Source: Kitasatospora sp. A2-31
Lineage (GTDB): Bacteria; Actinomycetota; Actinomycetes; Streptomycetales; Streptomycetaceae
Length of the DNA: 64,000 bases
Direction of reading: 5' to 3'
Assembly: GCF_022288725.1 (NCBI RefSeq)
Contig: NZ_JAKNTA010000013.1
Coordinates: 92,580-156,579, forward strand
The position numbers were made by a program, and so were the translations under genes. Positions within the stretch are counted from its first letter, which is position 1; each line of letters starts with the position of its first letter. Shown piece by piece: positions 25,953-35,983 of the stretch. The notes under the pieces were generated by a model, which searched no databases, was not told the DNA's origin, and was given only the letters and a program-made list of their open reading frames with translations.

Positions 25953-27311
25953 TCAGGTCTCCGCGAGCGCCGGGCTGGAGGCCGGCGCGGACGGCGACCC
26001 GCTCGACGGCGCGACCGGCAGCGAGTACACGTTCCCCGGCGAGACGATCTCGGTGATCGCCTGCGCGAACAGCGTCGAGGGCGCCGAACCCCGGTACGCG
26101 ATGTCGGTGTTCAGCAACACCACCAGCGTCGCCTGCGCCGACGGCAGGTAGACCGCCACGCTCTGGTAGCCCGGCAGCGAACCGTTGTGCCCGATCCAGC
26201 CGTGGTTCACGAACACCCCCAGCCCGTAGCCGAGGCCCGGATCGCCCGACGGCGGGGTCTGCAGCCGCTCGGCCTGGGTCGCCGGCTTCAGCAGCGTGCC
26301 GGTGGCCAGGACCTTCGCCCATTTCTGCAGGTCGGGAAGGTCCGAGATCATCGCTCCCGCGGCCCAGCCCCAGGACGGGTTCCAGTCGGTGGCGTCCTCG
26401 ATCGCGCCGCTCTGCGTCTGGTTGGTGTAGCCGCGGGCGTGCGGCTGGGGGAACGCCGCGTCGACCGGGAAGACCGTCCGGCCGAGATCGGCCGGCTCGA
26501 ACACCTGCTGTTCCAGGAAGGCGCCGAGCGGCTGTCCCGAGACCTTCTCCACCACCAGGCCGAGCAGGATGGTGTTGGTGTTGGAGTACTCGAAGTCCGT
26601 GCCCGGCGGGAAGTCCGCCGGGTGCGCGAAGGCGTAGGAGAGAAGCTGCTGCGGCGTGAACTCCCGGTGGGGGTCGGCCAGCAGGGCCTGCACGAAGCCC
26701 TGGTCCGAGGTGTACGGGAAGAGGCCGCTGCGCATGTTCGCGAGCTGGCGCAGGGTGATCGCGTCCCCGCCGGGCACCTCCGGGACGTACTTGGAGATCG
26801 GGTCGTCCAGACCGACCCGGCCCTGGTCGACCAGCCGCAGCACCCCGGTGACGGTGAAGGTCTTGGTCTCGCTGCCGATCCGCATGTTCAGCCCGGTCAC
26901 CATCGGGATGCCCGCGATCTTGTCGGAGACCCCGAAGGCCCGGATGTAGCTGTCCCGGGGGGTGGTGAGCGCGACCATCACGCCGGGAACGGAGGCCTGG
27001 TTCAGCACCCGCTGCACCGCGGCGTCCAGCCGGGCCGTGACGGCCGGGGTCAGCTCGGCCACGGTACCCGGGGCCGAGGGCGAGCCCGAGGTCGACGGGG
27101 AGAACGTCGGCGAGCCGGTGGGGGAGACGGTCGGTGAGGGGCTGAGCGCGGCGGGCACGGCGGTGGCCGTCCCCGCGGTCGCCGTCCCGGGCTCGGCACC
27201 GCCGGAGCAGCCGGCGCCGGCCAGTAAGCCGGCCACACCCACCGCCGCCGCGGCCGCCCGCCCGGTACGGCTGCGGAGTGCGGGGGACGGGCGTCGTCGT
27301 GGACTCGTCAT
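25953..27311 (-). CDS. Lipoprotein serine hydrolase, beta-lactamase class C family
   Basis: A 452-residue exported protein. The N-terminus has arginines, a hydrophobic core and a lipobox ending at Cys35 (LLAGAGC), then a Ser/Thr/Pro linker to about residue 85. The catalytic domain has the SxxK motif SETK (Ser147, Lys150), the tyrosine motif YSN in FEYSNTNT, and GHNGSLPGY in place of KTG. These features fit the class C beta-lactamase / D-alanyl-D-alanine carboxypeptidase / esterase EstB superfamily. Hydrolysis of peptidoglycan peptides or esters at the cell surface is likely. Whether it acts on antibiotics cannot be told. Confidence 0.88.
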   Translation of the reverse strand: MTSPRRRPSPALRSRTGRAAAAAVGVAGLLAGAGCSGGAEPGTATAGTATAVPAALSPSPTVSPTGSPTFSPSTSGSPSAPGTVAELTPAVTARLDAAVQRVLNQASVPGVMVALTTPRDSYIRAFGVSDKIAGIPMVTGLNMRIGSETKTFTVTGVLRLVDQGRVGLDDPISKYVPEVPGGDAITLRQLANMRSGLFPYTSDQGFVQALLADPHREFTPQQLLSYAFAHPADFPPGTDFEYSNTNTILLGLVVEKVSGQPLGAFLEQQVFEPADLGRTVFPVDAAFPQPHARGYTNQTQSGAIEDATDWNPSWGWAAGAMISDLPDLQKWAKVLATGTLLKPATQAERLQTPPSGDPGLGYGLGVFVNHGWIGHNGSLPGYQSVAVYLPSAQATLVVLLNTDIAYRGSAPSTLFAQAITEIVSPGNVYSLPVAPSSGSPSAPASSPALAET

Positions 27312-27771
27312 CGTCGAGGCGCCTCTCTGGGCTTCTTCGGGGCCTGGGCCCCGCCGGGCCGGGACTTCTCGGGGCCACGACCTCTCGGGGGCCCCGCCGT
27401 GCGCTCCTCCCGGGCTGGACGGACCCGGAGCCCCGGCCGGACGGCGCCGGAGCGGCGCTCCACGAGGCCGTGGGGGAGCGCTCCCGACCGTATGCGCGCC
27501 GCGGAGCGGCCGCGCGCCGACCGCCGCGCGGCTCGACCGAACGGACCCAACCCTCAGCCGCCCGCCCCAACCCCGCTGGCGCCCCCGCGGCGGACTCCGT
27601 ACGGGGTGAGCGGACTGCGCAGCGGGCGGACGAGCAGGCCCTCCGGTCGGGCGGCCCTCCGACGCCCAGTAGGGTGCCGGACGGGGGCCGGGGCAGGTCG
27701 CACGCGGGACGCGGCACCCGCCGGCGCCGAACGGGCGCGTGCCGGGCGAGCCCGCGGGAGGGGAGGCGGAC
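27312..27771. other. Divergent intergenic region, serine hydrolase and ABC transporter
   Basis: A 460-bp very GC-rich stretch between divergent genes. I see no clear promoter hexamers, strong hairpin or supported ORF; frames across it are shadows. GGGAGGGGAGG at its right end is the ribosome binding site of the ABC ATPase. Confidence 0.45.
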
Positions 27772-28773
27772 TTGTTGCACTGCGAGGCGGTCGGCAAGCG
27801 GTACGGCGCCGGGCGGTGGATCCTGCGCGACGTGGACCTGCGGATCGCCCCGGGAGAGGTCGTCGCCGTCACGGGCGGCAACGGCTCCGGCAAGTCCACG
27901 TTGCTGCGGATCCTGGTCGGCGTCAGCCGGCCCACCACCGGCCGCGTCACCGGGCGCCCGCGCGAGATCGGCTACGTGCCCGACCGCTTCACCGCCCACG
28001 AGCGGCTCACCGCCGCCTCCTACCTGGCCCACCTGGGCCGCATCCGCGGCCTGTCCACCGCCGCGGCCCGCGACCGGGCCGACCTGCTGGTCGACCGGCT
28101 CGCCCTGGTCGGCGGCCGGGAGGCGCCGCTGCGCACGCTCTCCAAGGGCAACGCCCAGAAGGTGGCGCTCGCGCAGGCGCTGCTCGTGCCGCCCGGGCTG
28201 CTCGTCCTCGACGAACCCTGGTCCGGGCTGGACGCCTCCGCCCACGGCGTGCTGGGCGAGCTGATCGACGAGGTCGCCGCCGACGGCGGGGCCGTGGTCT
28301 TCACCGACCACCGCGAGGCGGTCGCCGCCGCCCACGCCGGCCGCGGCTACGCGGTGGCCGGCGGTCGGCTGACCCGGTACGGGGGCACCGGTGCCGCCGG
28401 GCGTGCATCCGTCGCCGGCGCGACGGACACCGAGGAGGTCGTCGAGCTGGTCCTGACCGCTCCTCCGGCCGGCGCGGTCCCGGCGGGGCCGGACTGGGCC
28501 GTCCTGCCCGGCGTCCTGCCGGCGCCGCACCCCGCTCCCCACACTGCTCCGCACATCGCTCCTCCCACCACTCCGGGCTCCACCCCGCGCGTCGACGGCG
28601 ACCGGGTGGTCCACGTGGTCCGGGCCTACCGGCGGCACTCCGACGGCGCGCTCCTCGCCGCGCTCCACCACGGCTGGTCGGTGCGGTCGGTGCGGTCGGT
28701 CGGGGCGGTGCGGACCGTCCCACCGACGCATGGCGAGAGGTCCGCCACCGAGGCCGGAAGGGAAGACCGGTGA
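27772..28773 (+). CDS. ABC transporter ATP-binding protein
   Basis: A 333-residue ABC ATPase. Walker A is GGNGSGKST, the signature is LSKGNAQKVALAQALL, Walker B is LLVLDEPWSGLD, and the H-loop is VVFTDHRE. The ABC domain fills about 1-210; the remaining 120 residues are low-complexity Ala/Pro/Arg with a SVR-SVR-SVG repeat. The signature LSKGN rather than LSGGQ is common in drug/peptide exporter ATPases of the CcmA type. TTG at 27772 sits at ideal distance from GGGAGGGGAGG; GTG at 27739 is also in frame. It overlaps its membrane partner by 4 bp. Confidence 0.9.
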   Translation: MLHCEAVGKRYGAGRWILRDVDLRIAPGEVVAVTGGNGSGKSTLLRILVGVSRPTTGRVTGRPREIGYVPDRFTAHERLTAASYLAHLGRIRGLSTAAARDRADLLVDRLALVGGREAPLRTLSKGNAQKVALAQALLVPPGLLVLDEPWSGLDASAHGVLGELIDEVAADGGAVVFTDHREAVAAAHAGRGYAVAGGRLTRYGGTGAAGRASVAGATDTEEVVELVLTAPPAGAVPAGPDWAVLPGVLPAPHPAPHTAPHIAPPTTPGSTPRVDGDRVVHVVRAYRRHSDGALLAALHHGWSVRSVRSVGAVRTVPPTHGERSATEAGREDR

Positions 28774-29426
28774 CCGCGATCGTCCGCTACCTCTCCACCA
28801 CCCTGCTGCTCTCCCAGCGCTACCTCGCGCCGGTGCTGGTCTTCACCGGCCTGGTGACCGTCCTGACCAGCAGCGACGCCGGCCCGCTGACCGCCACCTA
28901 CGGCGCGTCGGCGGGCGCCATGCTGCTCGCCGCCACGTGGCTCACCACCACCCTCGTCGGCTTGGAGGACCGCGCCCACCGCGCCGTCCTGGTCGTCAAC
29001 GCCGGCGATCCCCGTCGCGTGCTGCTCGGCTCCGTCTGCACCGCCGTGCTCTGGTGCCTGCCGCTGACCGCGGCCGGGCTCGTCCTCCCGCTCCTCGTGG
29101 GCACCCACCGGCCCACCGGCGCCGACCTGCTGCTCGGCACCGAGGCCCAGTTGACCTGCGCCGTCACCGGTACGGCGGTGGGCCTGCTCTGCTCCCGGCT
29201 GGTCTTCCGCCGCCAGGGGCACGCGCTGCTGACCGCCCTCGGCCTGCTGCTCGGGCTGACGGTGGCCAAGGGCCTGCCGCCGGTCAACGTGCTGCTCTCC
29301 GACCTGGCGACCACCCCGCGCTCGGCCGACCTGCTGACGTCCGGCGCCGGCCTGCTCGCCCTCGCCGCCGGCCTGCTCGCCGGCGCCGCGGCACTCGCCC
29401 ACGCCGTCCACGCGCGCCGGAGCTGA
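28770..29426 (+). CDS. ABC transporter membrane subunit (218 aa)
   Basis: A 218-residue integral membrane protein with about six predicted helices, starting VTAIVRYLSTTLLLSQRYLA. It has no recognisable catalytic motif. Its GTG overlaps the ATPase stop (GTGA), so the two are coupled and likely form an exporter (probably two copies of each subunit). The substrate is unknown. No terminator is evident directly after it. Confidence 0.82.
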   Translation: MTAIVRYLSTTLLLSQRYLAPVLVFTGLVTVLTSSDAGPLTATYGASAGAMLLAATWLTTTLVGLEDRAHRAVLVVNAGDPRRVLLGSVCTAVLWCLPLTAAGLVLPLLVGTHRPTGADLLLGTEAQLTCAVTGTAVGLLCSRLVFRRQGHALLTALGLLLGLTVAKGLPPVNVLLSDLATTPRSADLLTSGAGLLALAAGLLAGAAALAHAVHARRS

Positions 29427-29781
29427 GGCGGCGCGGCGTCCCGACGTCCGTCGCGTCGCTCGCGTCGTGCTGCACGCGTCGCCCGGCCGCACGCGCCGCC
29501 GGGCCGTGCGCCCCGGCCATCCCCGGCCGTACGCCGCCGCGCCCCGCGCGCTCGGCCGAACGAGTGGCCACCGGCACGCCGCGGGCCCCGCGCGCCCCTG
29601 CTCGGGCACGATCGTTTAGCCCAGCTGTGGCGGCCCTTAAGAATTCCTCGATGGACCGCACCCGCTCCCACCAGGCAGATTGCTGCGTGCCCGGTGCGAG
29701 GCAGGCGGCAGCCGCCACCCGTCGGGCCCCGTCGGCCTGCCCACCGCAGGCCGCCCCCCTCGTGCGTCAGGAGCCGTCGCA
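29427..29781. other. Intergenic region upstream of tdh
   Basis: A 355-bp stretch. An AT-richer patch at about 29611-29650 contains TAAGAAT (29638-29644), a possible -10 region that would give tdh a leader of about 130 nt. TTTAGC lies near -35 distance but is a poor match. I see no gene. Confidence 0.4.
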
Positions 29782-30810
29782 GTGAAGGCACTCGTCAAGC
29801 AGAAGTCCGAGCCCGGGCTCTGGCTGGTGGACGTCCCGAAGCCGGTCATCGGCCCGGGCGAGGTGCTGATCAAGGTGCTGCGCACCGGTATCTGCGGCAC
29901 CGACCTGCACATCCGCAACTGGGACGGCTGGGCGCAGCAGACCATCAGCACCCCGCTCGTGCTCGGCCACGAGTTCGTCGGCGAGGTCGCCGAGCTCGGC
30001 GCCGGCGTCACCGACATCTCCGTCGGCGACCTGGTGAGCGGCGAGGGCCACCTGGTCTGCGGCAAGTGCCGCAACTGCCTGGCCGGCCGCCGCCACCTCT
30101 GCCGCAACACGGTCGGCCTCGGCGTCGGCCGGGACGGCGCCTTCGCCGAGTACGTGGCCCTGCCGGCCTCCAACGTCTGGGTGCACCGGGTGCCGGTCGA
30201 CCTCGACGTGGCCGCGATCTTCGACCCGTTCGGCAACGCCGTGCACACCGCGCTCTCCTTCCCGCTGGTCGGCGAGGACGTGCTGATCACCGGTGCGGGC
30301 CCGATCGGCATCATGGCCGCGGCGGTCGCCAAGCACGCCGGCGCGCGCAACGTGATGATCACCGACGTCTCCCCGTACCGCCTCGACCTGGCCCGCGAGG
30401 TCGGCGTCACGCTCGCCCTGAACGTGGCCGAGCACACCATCGAGGAGGGCCAGCAGAAGCTCGGCCTGCGCGAGGGCTTCGACGTCGGTCTGGAGATGTC
30501 CGGCCGCCCCGAGGCGATGCAGTCGATGATCGCCAACATGACCCACGGCGGGAAGATCGCCATGCTCGGCCTGCCCGCCGAGCAGTTCCCGGTGGACTGG
30601 GCGTCCGTCGTCACCTCGATGCTCACCATCAAGGGCATCTACGGCCGCGAGATGTTCGAGACCTGGTACGCGATGTCGGTGCTCCTGGAGGGCGGACTCG
30701 ACCTCTCGCCCGTGATCACCGGCCGGTACGCCGCCTCCGACTTCGAGGCCGCCTTCGACGACGCCGCCAGCGGCCGCTGCGGCAAGATCATCCTCGACTG
30801 GACCGCCTGA
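29782..30810 (+). CDS. tdh: L-threonine 3-dehydrogenase
   Basis: A 342-residue zinc-dependent medium-chain dehydrogenase oxidising L-threonine to 2-amino-3-ketobutyrate with NAD+. Catalytic zinc ligands are Cys38 (GICGTDLH) and His63-Glu64 (GHEF). The structural zinc lobe is CGKCRNCLAGRRHLC. The Rossmann motif is ITGAGPIGIMAAAV, and GTDLHIRNWDGWA and PFGNAVHTAL are typical of Tdh. It is directly followed by kbl, which confirms the pathway to glycine and acetyl-CoA. The GTG start at 29782 has AGGAG upstream. Confidence 0.96.
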   Translation: MKALVKQKSEPGLWLVDVPKPVIGPGEVLIKVLRTGICGTDLHIRNWDGWAQQTISTPLVLGHEFVGEVAELGAGVTDISVGDLVSGEGHLVCGKCRNCLAGRRHLCRNTVGLGVGRDGAFAEYVALPASNVWVHRVPVDLDVAAIFDPFGNAVHTALSFPLVGEDVLITGAGPIGIMAAAVAKHAGARNVMITDVSPYRLDLAREVGVTLALNVAEHTIEEGQQKLGLREGFDVGLEMSGRPEAMQSMIANMTHGGKIAMLGLPAEQFPVDWASVVTSMLTIKGIYGREMFETWYAMSVLLEGGLDLSPVITGRYAASDFEAAFDDAASGRCGKIILDWTA

Positions 30811-30860
30811 GAAGGCCTCCGGACCGCCCGAGACCGTCTGACACCCTGTAGGGAGACACC

Positions 30861-32054
<1,194 letters not shown>

Positions 32055-32088
32055 CCGCCCCCGAGCTCCACCCGGGGCTCACCTGCGA

Positions 32089-32116
32089 ACGCCCGCGGCC
32101 CGTCCGCCGCGGGCGT
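32089..32116 (+). terminator. Terminator of the tdh-kbl operon
   Basis: A perfect 10-bp stem (32089-32098 with 32107-32116) with an 8-nt loop begins 35 bp after the kbl stop. Confidence 0.8.
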
Positions 32117-32239
32117 CCCCCGACGCCCGTGGCCCGTCCGCCCGGAACCGGACGTGCCACGGGACCAAGCCGCCGTGCGGCGGAGGCCGGACCGGTCCGC
32201 CTCCGACGCACGGCACACCAGACCACCTGCCCCACCCTC

Positions 32240-32288
32240 CCGCCGGGAGTGGGAAGTCGGCCCGTCCGACTTCCCACTCCCAAGGCGG
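32240..32288. other. Very strong 21-bp hairpin in intergenic DNA
   Basis: A perfect 16-bp stem (32245-32260 with 32266-32281) has a 5-nt CCCGT loop and continues with 5 more pairs (32240-32244 with 32284-32288) across a two-A bulge. It lies in the 474-bp gap between kbl and the GT87/PAP2 gene, about 130 bp beyond the kbl terminator. No coding gene is seen in the gap. It could be a second terminator, a small RNA or a mobile-element remnant. Confidence 0.75.
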
Positions 32289-32528
32289 CAGCGGTGGGCG
32301 TCGTGCTTCCGGGGCCTCCCGGCGTCCGCCCGCCGAGCGCGCGGCGTCTCGCGGGCCACCCGGGCGGCGCCGCCCGGGGTGCGGGGTGGGCGCCGACGGC
32401 CGAGAGTCGGCAGGAAGGCCGGGCGACCGCCGACCCGCGACCGCGGGCCGGCGCACGGGCCCGGATCCGGGCACCCGCGTCGGCGCCGTCCACCGGATCG
32501 GGCCCGCGGGCGCGGCGAGAGGAGCGGG

Positions 32529-34760
32529 ATGCCCCCGAGCAGGGCGGTGCCGGGATCCACAGCCGGATCCCCGCCCGGGCTGCGCCGGGTCAGGGCCCCC
32601 GCCGTGCTCGTCTCCTGCTGGGTGGTGGCACTCGCGGCGACCGCTGCCGCCACCTGGACCACCCTGGGCGACGCCGCCGGGGACCGGCCGGCACTTCCGC
32701 TGCCGGTCGGCGCCTGGCCCTCCACCGCCACCCGGGTCGGCCTGCTGATCGCCGCCCTCGCCGCCGTCACCGTGCTCGGCGCTCTGATCGGCCGCAACCC
32801 GCCGCCCGGCGCCCGCGCCCCGGGCGGGCTCTGGCCGCTCGCCGCCGCGGTGTTCCTGATCAGCGCCGAGCTGCGCGGTCACCCCGCCGACGCGGTGCTC
32901 GGCGTGACCACCGCCGCCCTCGTCCTGCTCGATCTCCTGCCACGCGGGCTTCTGCCACGCAGTCGTCGGCCCCGCGGACTCCGGCCACGCCGGGCCCTGC
33001 TGCACCGGGGCTCGCCCCACCGAGGCTGGCCCCACCGAGACTGGCCCCACCGAGGCCGGCCCCACCGGGGCTCGTCGCCGGACGGCCCGGAGTGCCGTCC
33101 TCCCACCAGGCCGCACGCCTTCCCGTGCGGCGTGGCGCTCGGCGTCGCCATCGCGCTGCACCCCGCCCTGGTGCTGTTCGCCGCGGCCCTCCCGCCACCG
33201 CCCGCCGGGCGGCCGACCACCCGCCTCGCCCGGTCGGCCCCCGCCCTGACCGCCCTCGCCGTGGCCGCCCTGCTCCTCGCCGTCGCGCAGCTCGCCGACC
33301 CCGCCACCGCCAGCGCGTTCCGCCACCGGCCGGCCGACCACGGCGCCATCGGCGACCCGGGCAACGAGACCGCACTCGGCGTGCTGACCCGCCTCGGCCT
33401 GCACGGCCCGCCGGTCGTCGCCCTCTGGATCGCCGCCGCCGCGACCGCAGCCGTGCTGGCGGTGCGCCGCGGCCGCGCCCTGGCCCGCGACCGCCAGCAC
33501 CTGCTCGCCGCCGGCGTCGTCGGCTGCGCCACCCTGATCGTCGCCCCCGTCGCCGGCCCGGCCGACCTCTGCTGGCTGCTGCTCGCCGCCACCGGCCGCC
33601 TCGGGCGCCGCCCCGAGGACCGCGCCCTCTGGCCGGTCGTCGCCGTCACCGTCGCCCTGCTGCCCAGCACTCTGCTGGACCCCGGCATCGAACCGGTCAG
33701 CGGCTTGCTGCTCCGCAAGGCCCCCACGCTGCTGGCCCTCGCCGCCGCCACCGCCCTGCCGTTCCGCCGGCGCGACGACCCGCTCTGGCATCTGTCCCGC
33801 ACCCCCGCCCCGCCCCCGCAACGCCGGCCCCTGCTGCGCGGCGTGCCGATCCTGCCCGCGCGGCTGCGAACGGTGTCGCGTCCGAACCTCGTCCTGGAAC
33901 TGGTCCTCATCCAGGTCGGCTACGGCGTGTACTCCTACATCCGCAACGCCGTCCCCGACCGCGTCGCCACCGCCACCGACCACGCCCGTTCCCTCTACGG
34001 GCTGGAGCAGACCCTGCAGCTGGACATCGAGCCCGCGATGAACGGCTGGTACCTGCGCAGCGGAGACGACCTGATGCGCGCGGCGCAGCAGTACTACACG
34101 ACCATGCACTTCACGATGGTGCTGCTGGTCCTGGTCTGGCTCTACACCCGGCACCCGGTCCGCTACCGCACCGGCCGGACCGTCCTGTTCGCCGCCACCG
34201 GCCTCGCGCTGCTCGGCTTCTGGGGCTACCCGCTGGCTCCGCCCCGCCTGGTGCCGGAGCTGGGGCTGCGCGAGAACCCGGCCGGCGCGCCGGAGGAGGC
34301 CCCGCTCGGAGCGTTGACCGCGCTCACCAACCAGTACGCGGCGATGCCGTCCCTGCACATCGGCTGGGCCTGCTGGTGCGCGCTCGCGGTCGCCACCACG
34401 ACGCGCCGCCGCTGGCTCCGGGCGGTGACGCCGCTGTATCCGGTGGTCACCTTCGCCGTGGTGGTGGCCACCGCCAACCACTGGGTGCTGGACGCGGTCG
34501 GCGGGGTGGCGGTGCTGCTGGCCGGCTGCGTGGTCCAGTACGCGCTGACGGGCAGGCTGCTGCTGGACCGGGAGCCGGCTCTCCCGGTGCCGCGGCCGGT
34601 GCCCACCGCCGCCCCGGTGGACGGGTTCGCGGCCCGCGACCGGCCCGACCCGCCGAGTCGGCCCGGGGGGCCCGGCGGGCCCGGCGGGCCGGGTGGGCCG
34701 GGTGGCCCGGGTGGGCGCCGAACCGGTCCGCCCGAGCGGCCGGACCGCGGGGACGGCTGA
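32529..34760 (+). CDS. Bifunctional GT87-like / PAP2 phosphatase membrane protein
   Basis: A 743-residue polytopic protein. The N-terminal half (about 20-430) has many membrane helices like GT87 mannosyltransferases of actinobacterial glycolipid synthesis. The C-terminal half (about 450-700) is a PAP2/Aur1-like domain with NAVPD, the motif MPSLHIGW and the histidine motif ANHWVLDAVGG. Such fusions are common in streptomycetes and are thought to act on polyprenyl or inositol phosphate lipids; the reaction is unproven. A hydrophilic insert of HRGWP-type pentapeptides (about 160-180) is coded by 15-bp repeats, and the C-terminus is a PGG repeat. The ATG at 32529 has GAGGAG upstream. Confidence 0.82.
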   Translation: MPPSRAVPGSTAGSPPGLRRVRAPAVLVSCWVVALAATAAATWTTLGDAAGDRPALPLPVGAWPSTATRVGLLIAALAAVTVLGALIGRNPPPGARAPGGLWPLAAAVFLISAELRGHPADAVLGVTTAALVLLDLLPRGLLPRSRRPRGLRPRRALLHRGSPHRGWPHRDWPHRGRPHRGSSPDGPECRPPTRPHAFPCGVALGVAIALHPALVLFAAALPPPPAGRPTTRLARSAPALTALAVAALLLAVAQLADPATASAFRHRPADHGAIGDPGNETALGVLTRLGLHGPPVVALWIAAAATAAVLAVRRGRALARDRQHLLAAGVVGCATLIVAPVAGPADLCWLLLAATGRLGRRPEDRALWPVVAVTVALLPSTLLDPGIEPVSGLLLRKAPTLLALAAATALPFRRRDDPLWHLSRTPAPPPQRRPLLRGVPILPARLRTVSRPNLVLELVLIQVGYGVYSYIRNAVPDRVATATDHARSLYGLEQTLQLDIEPAMNGWYLRSGDDLMRAAQQYYTTMHFTMVLLVLVWLYTRHPVRYRTGRTVLFAATGLALLGFWGYPLAPPRLVPELGLRENPAGAPEEAPLGALTALTNQYAAMPSLHIGWACWCALAVATTTRRRWLRAVTPLYPVVTFAVVVATANHWVLDAVGGVAVLLAGCVVQYALTGRLLLDREPALPVPRPVPTAAPVDGFAARDRPDPPSRPGGPGGPGGPGGPGGPGGRRTGPPERPDRGDG
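33007..33066. repeat. 15-bp tandem repeat inside the GT87/PAP2 gene
   Basis: Four copies of a 15-bp unit (GAGGCTGGCCCCACC and variants) encode a pentapeptide array PHRGW/PHRDW/PHRGR in a loop of the membrane protein. Confidence 0.85.
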
Positions 34761-34893
34761 CGGGTCCGAGCCGGCGCGCCCGCCGCCGCCCCCCGCCCCC
34801 CGCCCGCCGCCCGCAGCCCCCGCCCTCACCGGCGATTCCGCACAGTCCTGGCACCCGGCCCGGCCACCCGTGCCGCGCTGGCAGAATTGGCGT

Positions 34894-35805
34894 GTGATCG
34901 ACGCAAGACGGCTGCGGACCCTGCGGGCCGTGGCGGACCACCGGACCGTGACCGCCGCCGCGGCCGCCCTCTACCTGACCCCCTCGGCGGTGTCCCAGCA
35001 GCTGGCGGCGCTCGAACTGGAGACCGGCCACCACCTGCTGGCCCGCGAGGGCCGGGGCGTCCGGCTCACCGCCGCCGGCGAGATCCTGCTCGGCCACGCC
35101 GACGTCGTCCTCGCCCAGCTCGAACGCGCCGAGGCCGACCTCGCCGCCTACTCCGCGGGCGTCTCGGGCGAGGTCACCGTCGCGTCCTTCGCCACCGGCA
35201 TCTCGCTCGTCCTCGCCCCGGCCATCGGCACCCTCGCCGTCCGGGCGCCGGGCGTGCGCCTCAAGGTGCTCGACGCCGAGGGCGACGCCAGCCTCCCGAT
35301 GGTCCTGGACGGCCGCGCCGATCTGGCGGTGGCCGTCGAGTACCGGGGCGCGCCCCGGGCGGACGACGCCCGCCTCACCCGCGTGCCGCTGTACGCGGAG
35401 CCGTTCCAGGCGGTCCTGCCGCTCGGCCACCCGCTGGCCGGGGACGAGGGCCCGATCGCCGTCGCCGACCTCGCCGACGAGCCGTGGATCGGCCCGTACC
35501 CCGGCAACCCGTGCCACGACGTGGTGCTCCTCGCCTGCGAGCACGCCGGCTTCCAGCCGCGCCTGGTGCACTCCTCCGACGACTTCCGCGCCGTGGTCGC
35601 CCTCGCCTCCGCCGGGGCGGGCGTCGCGCTGGTGCCCCGCTCGGCCCTGCTCGGGGTGGACCTCGGCCGGGCCGCCGTCCGGCCGGTGGACAGCGCGCTC
35701 GCGACGCGCCGCGTCTTCGCCGCGGTGCGCGCCGGAGCGGACGGGCACCCCCTGATCCGTCCGGTTCTGGACGCCCTGGCCGAGGCGGCCGCGGCCACCG
35801 CCTGA
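34894..35805 (+). CDS. LysR family transcriptional regulator
   Basis: A 303-residue LysR regulator. The helix-turn-helix is residues about 2-60 (RRLRTLRAVADHRTVTAAA, TPSAVSQQLAALE), followed by a periplasmic-binding-like effector domain (about 90-295; VASFATGISLVLAPAI, VLPLGHPLAG, AGAGVALVPRSAL). GTG at 34894 lies 6 bp after CAGAAT, so it is probably leaderless. Its targets are unclear; it lies just after the membrane enzyme gene and 2.8 kb from tdh-kbl, which in some streptomycetes neighbours a LysR gene. Confidence 0.9.
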   Translation: MIDARRLRTLRAVADHRTVTAAAAALYLTPSAVSQQLAALELETGHHLLAREGRGVRLTAAGEILLGHADVVLAQLERAEADLAAYSAGVSGEVTVASFATGISLVLAPAIGTLAVRAPGVRLKVLDAEGDASLPMVLDGRADLAVAVEYRGAPRADDARLTRVPLYAEPFQAVLPLGHPLAGDEGPIAVADLADEPWIGPYPGNPCHDVVLLACEHAGFQPRLVHSSDDFRAVVALASAGAGVALVPRSALLGVDLGRAAVRPVDSALATRRVFAAVRAGADGHPLIRPVLDALAEAAAATA

Positions 35806-35983
35806 GCACGCCGTCCCCGCCGACGGGGGGCCGACCGGTGTGTCCGGCCTCCCGGCCAACCGGCCGCTGACACGCTGTGCCCGGTCGGCCGCCGCCGGCC
35901 GAGCCGCGTCCGCGGCCACCGCCTCGCCTCGGGCCCGCCCCGGGCTTTGGCCTGCGGCTCCCGGTCCCTGGCATGATCGATGC

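Noticed and set aside
23674..28731. A 1685-codon open frame spanning several genes on the minus strand
   Set aside because: It is the polymerase-domain gene read through upstream DNA. Only residues from 24687 onward resemble a protein; the rest is Gly/Arg-rich shadow of the ligase, hydrolase and ABC genes.
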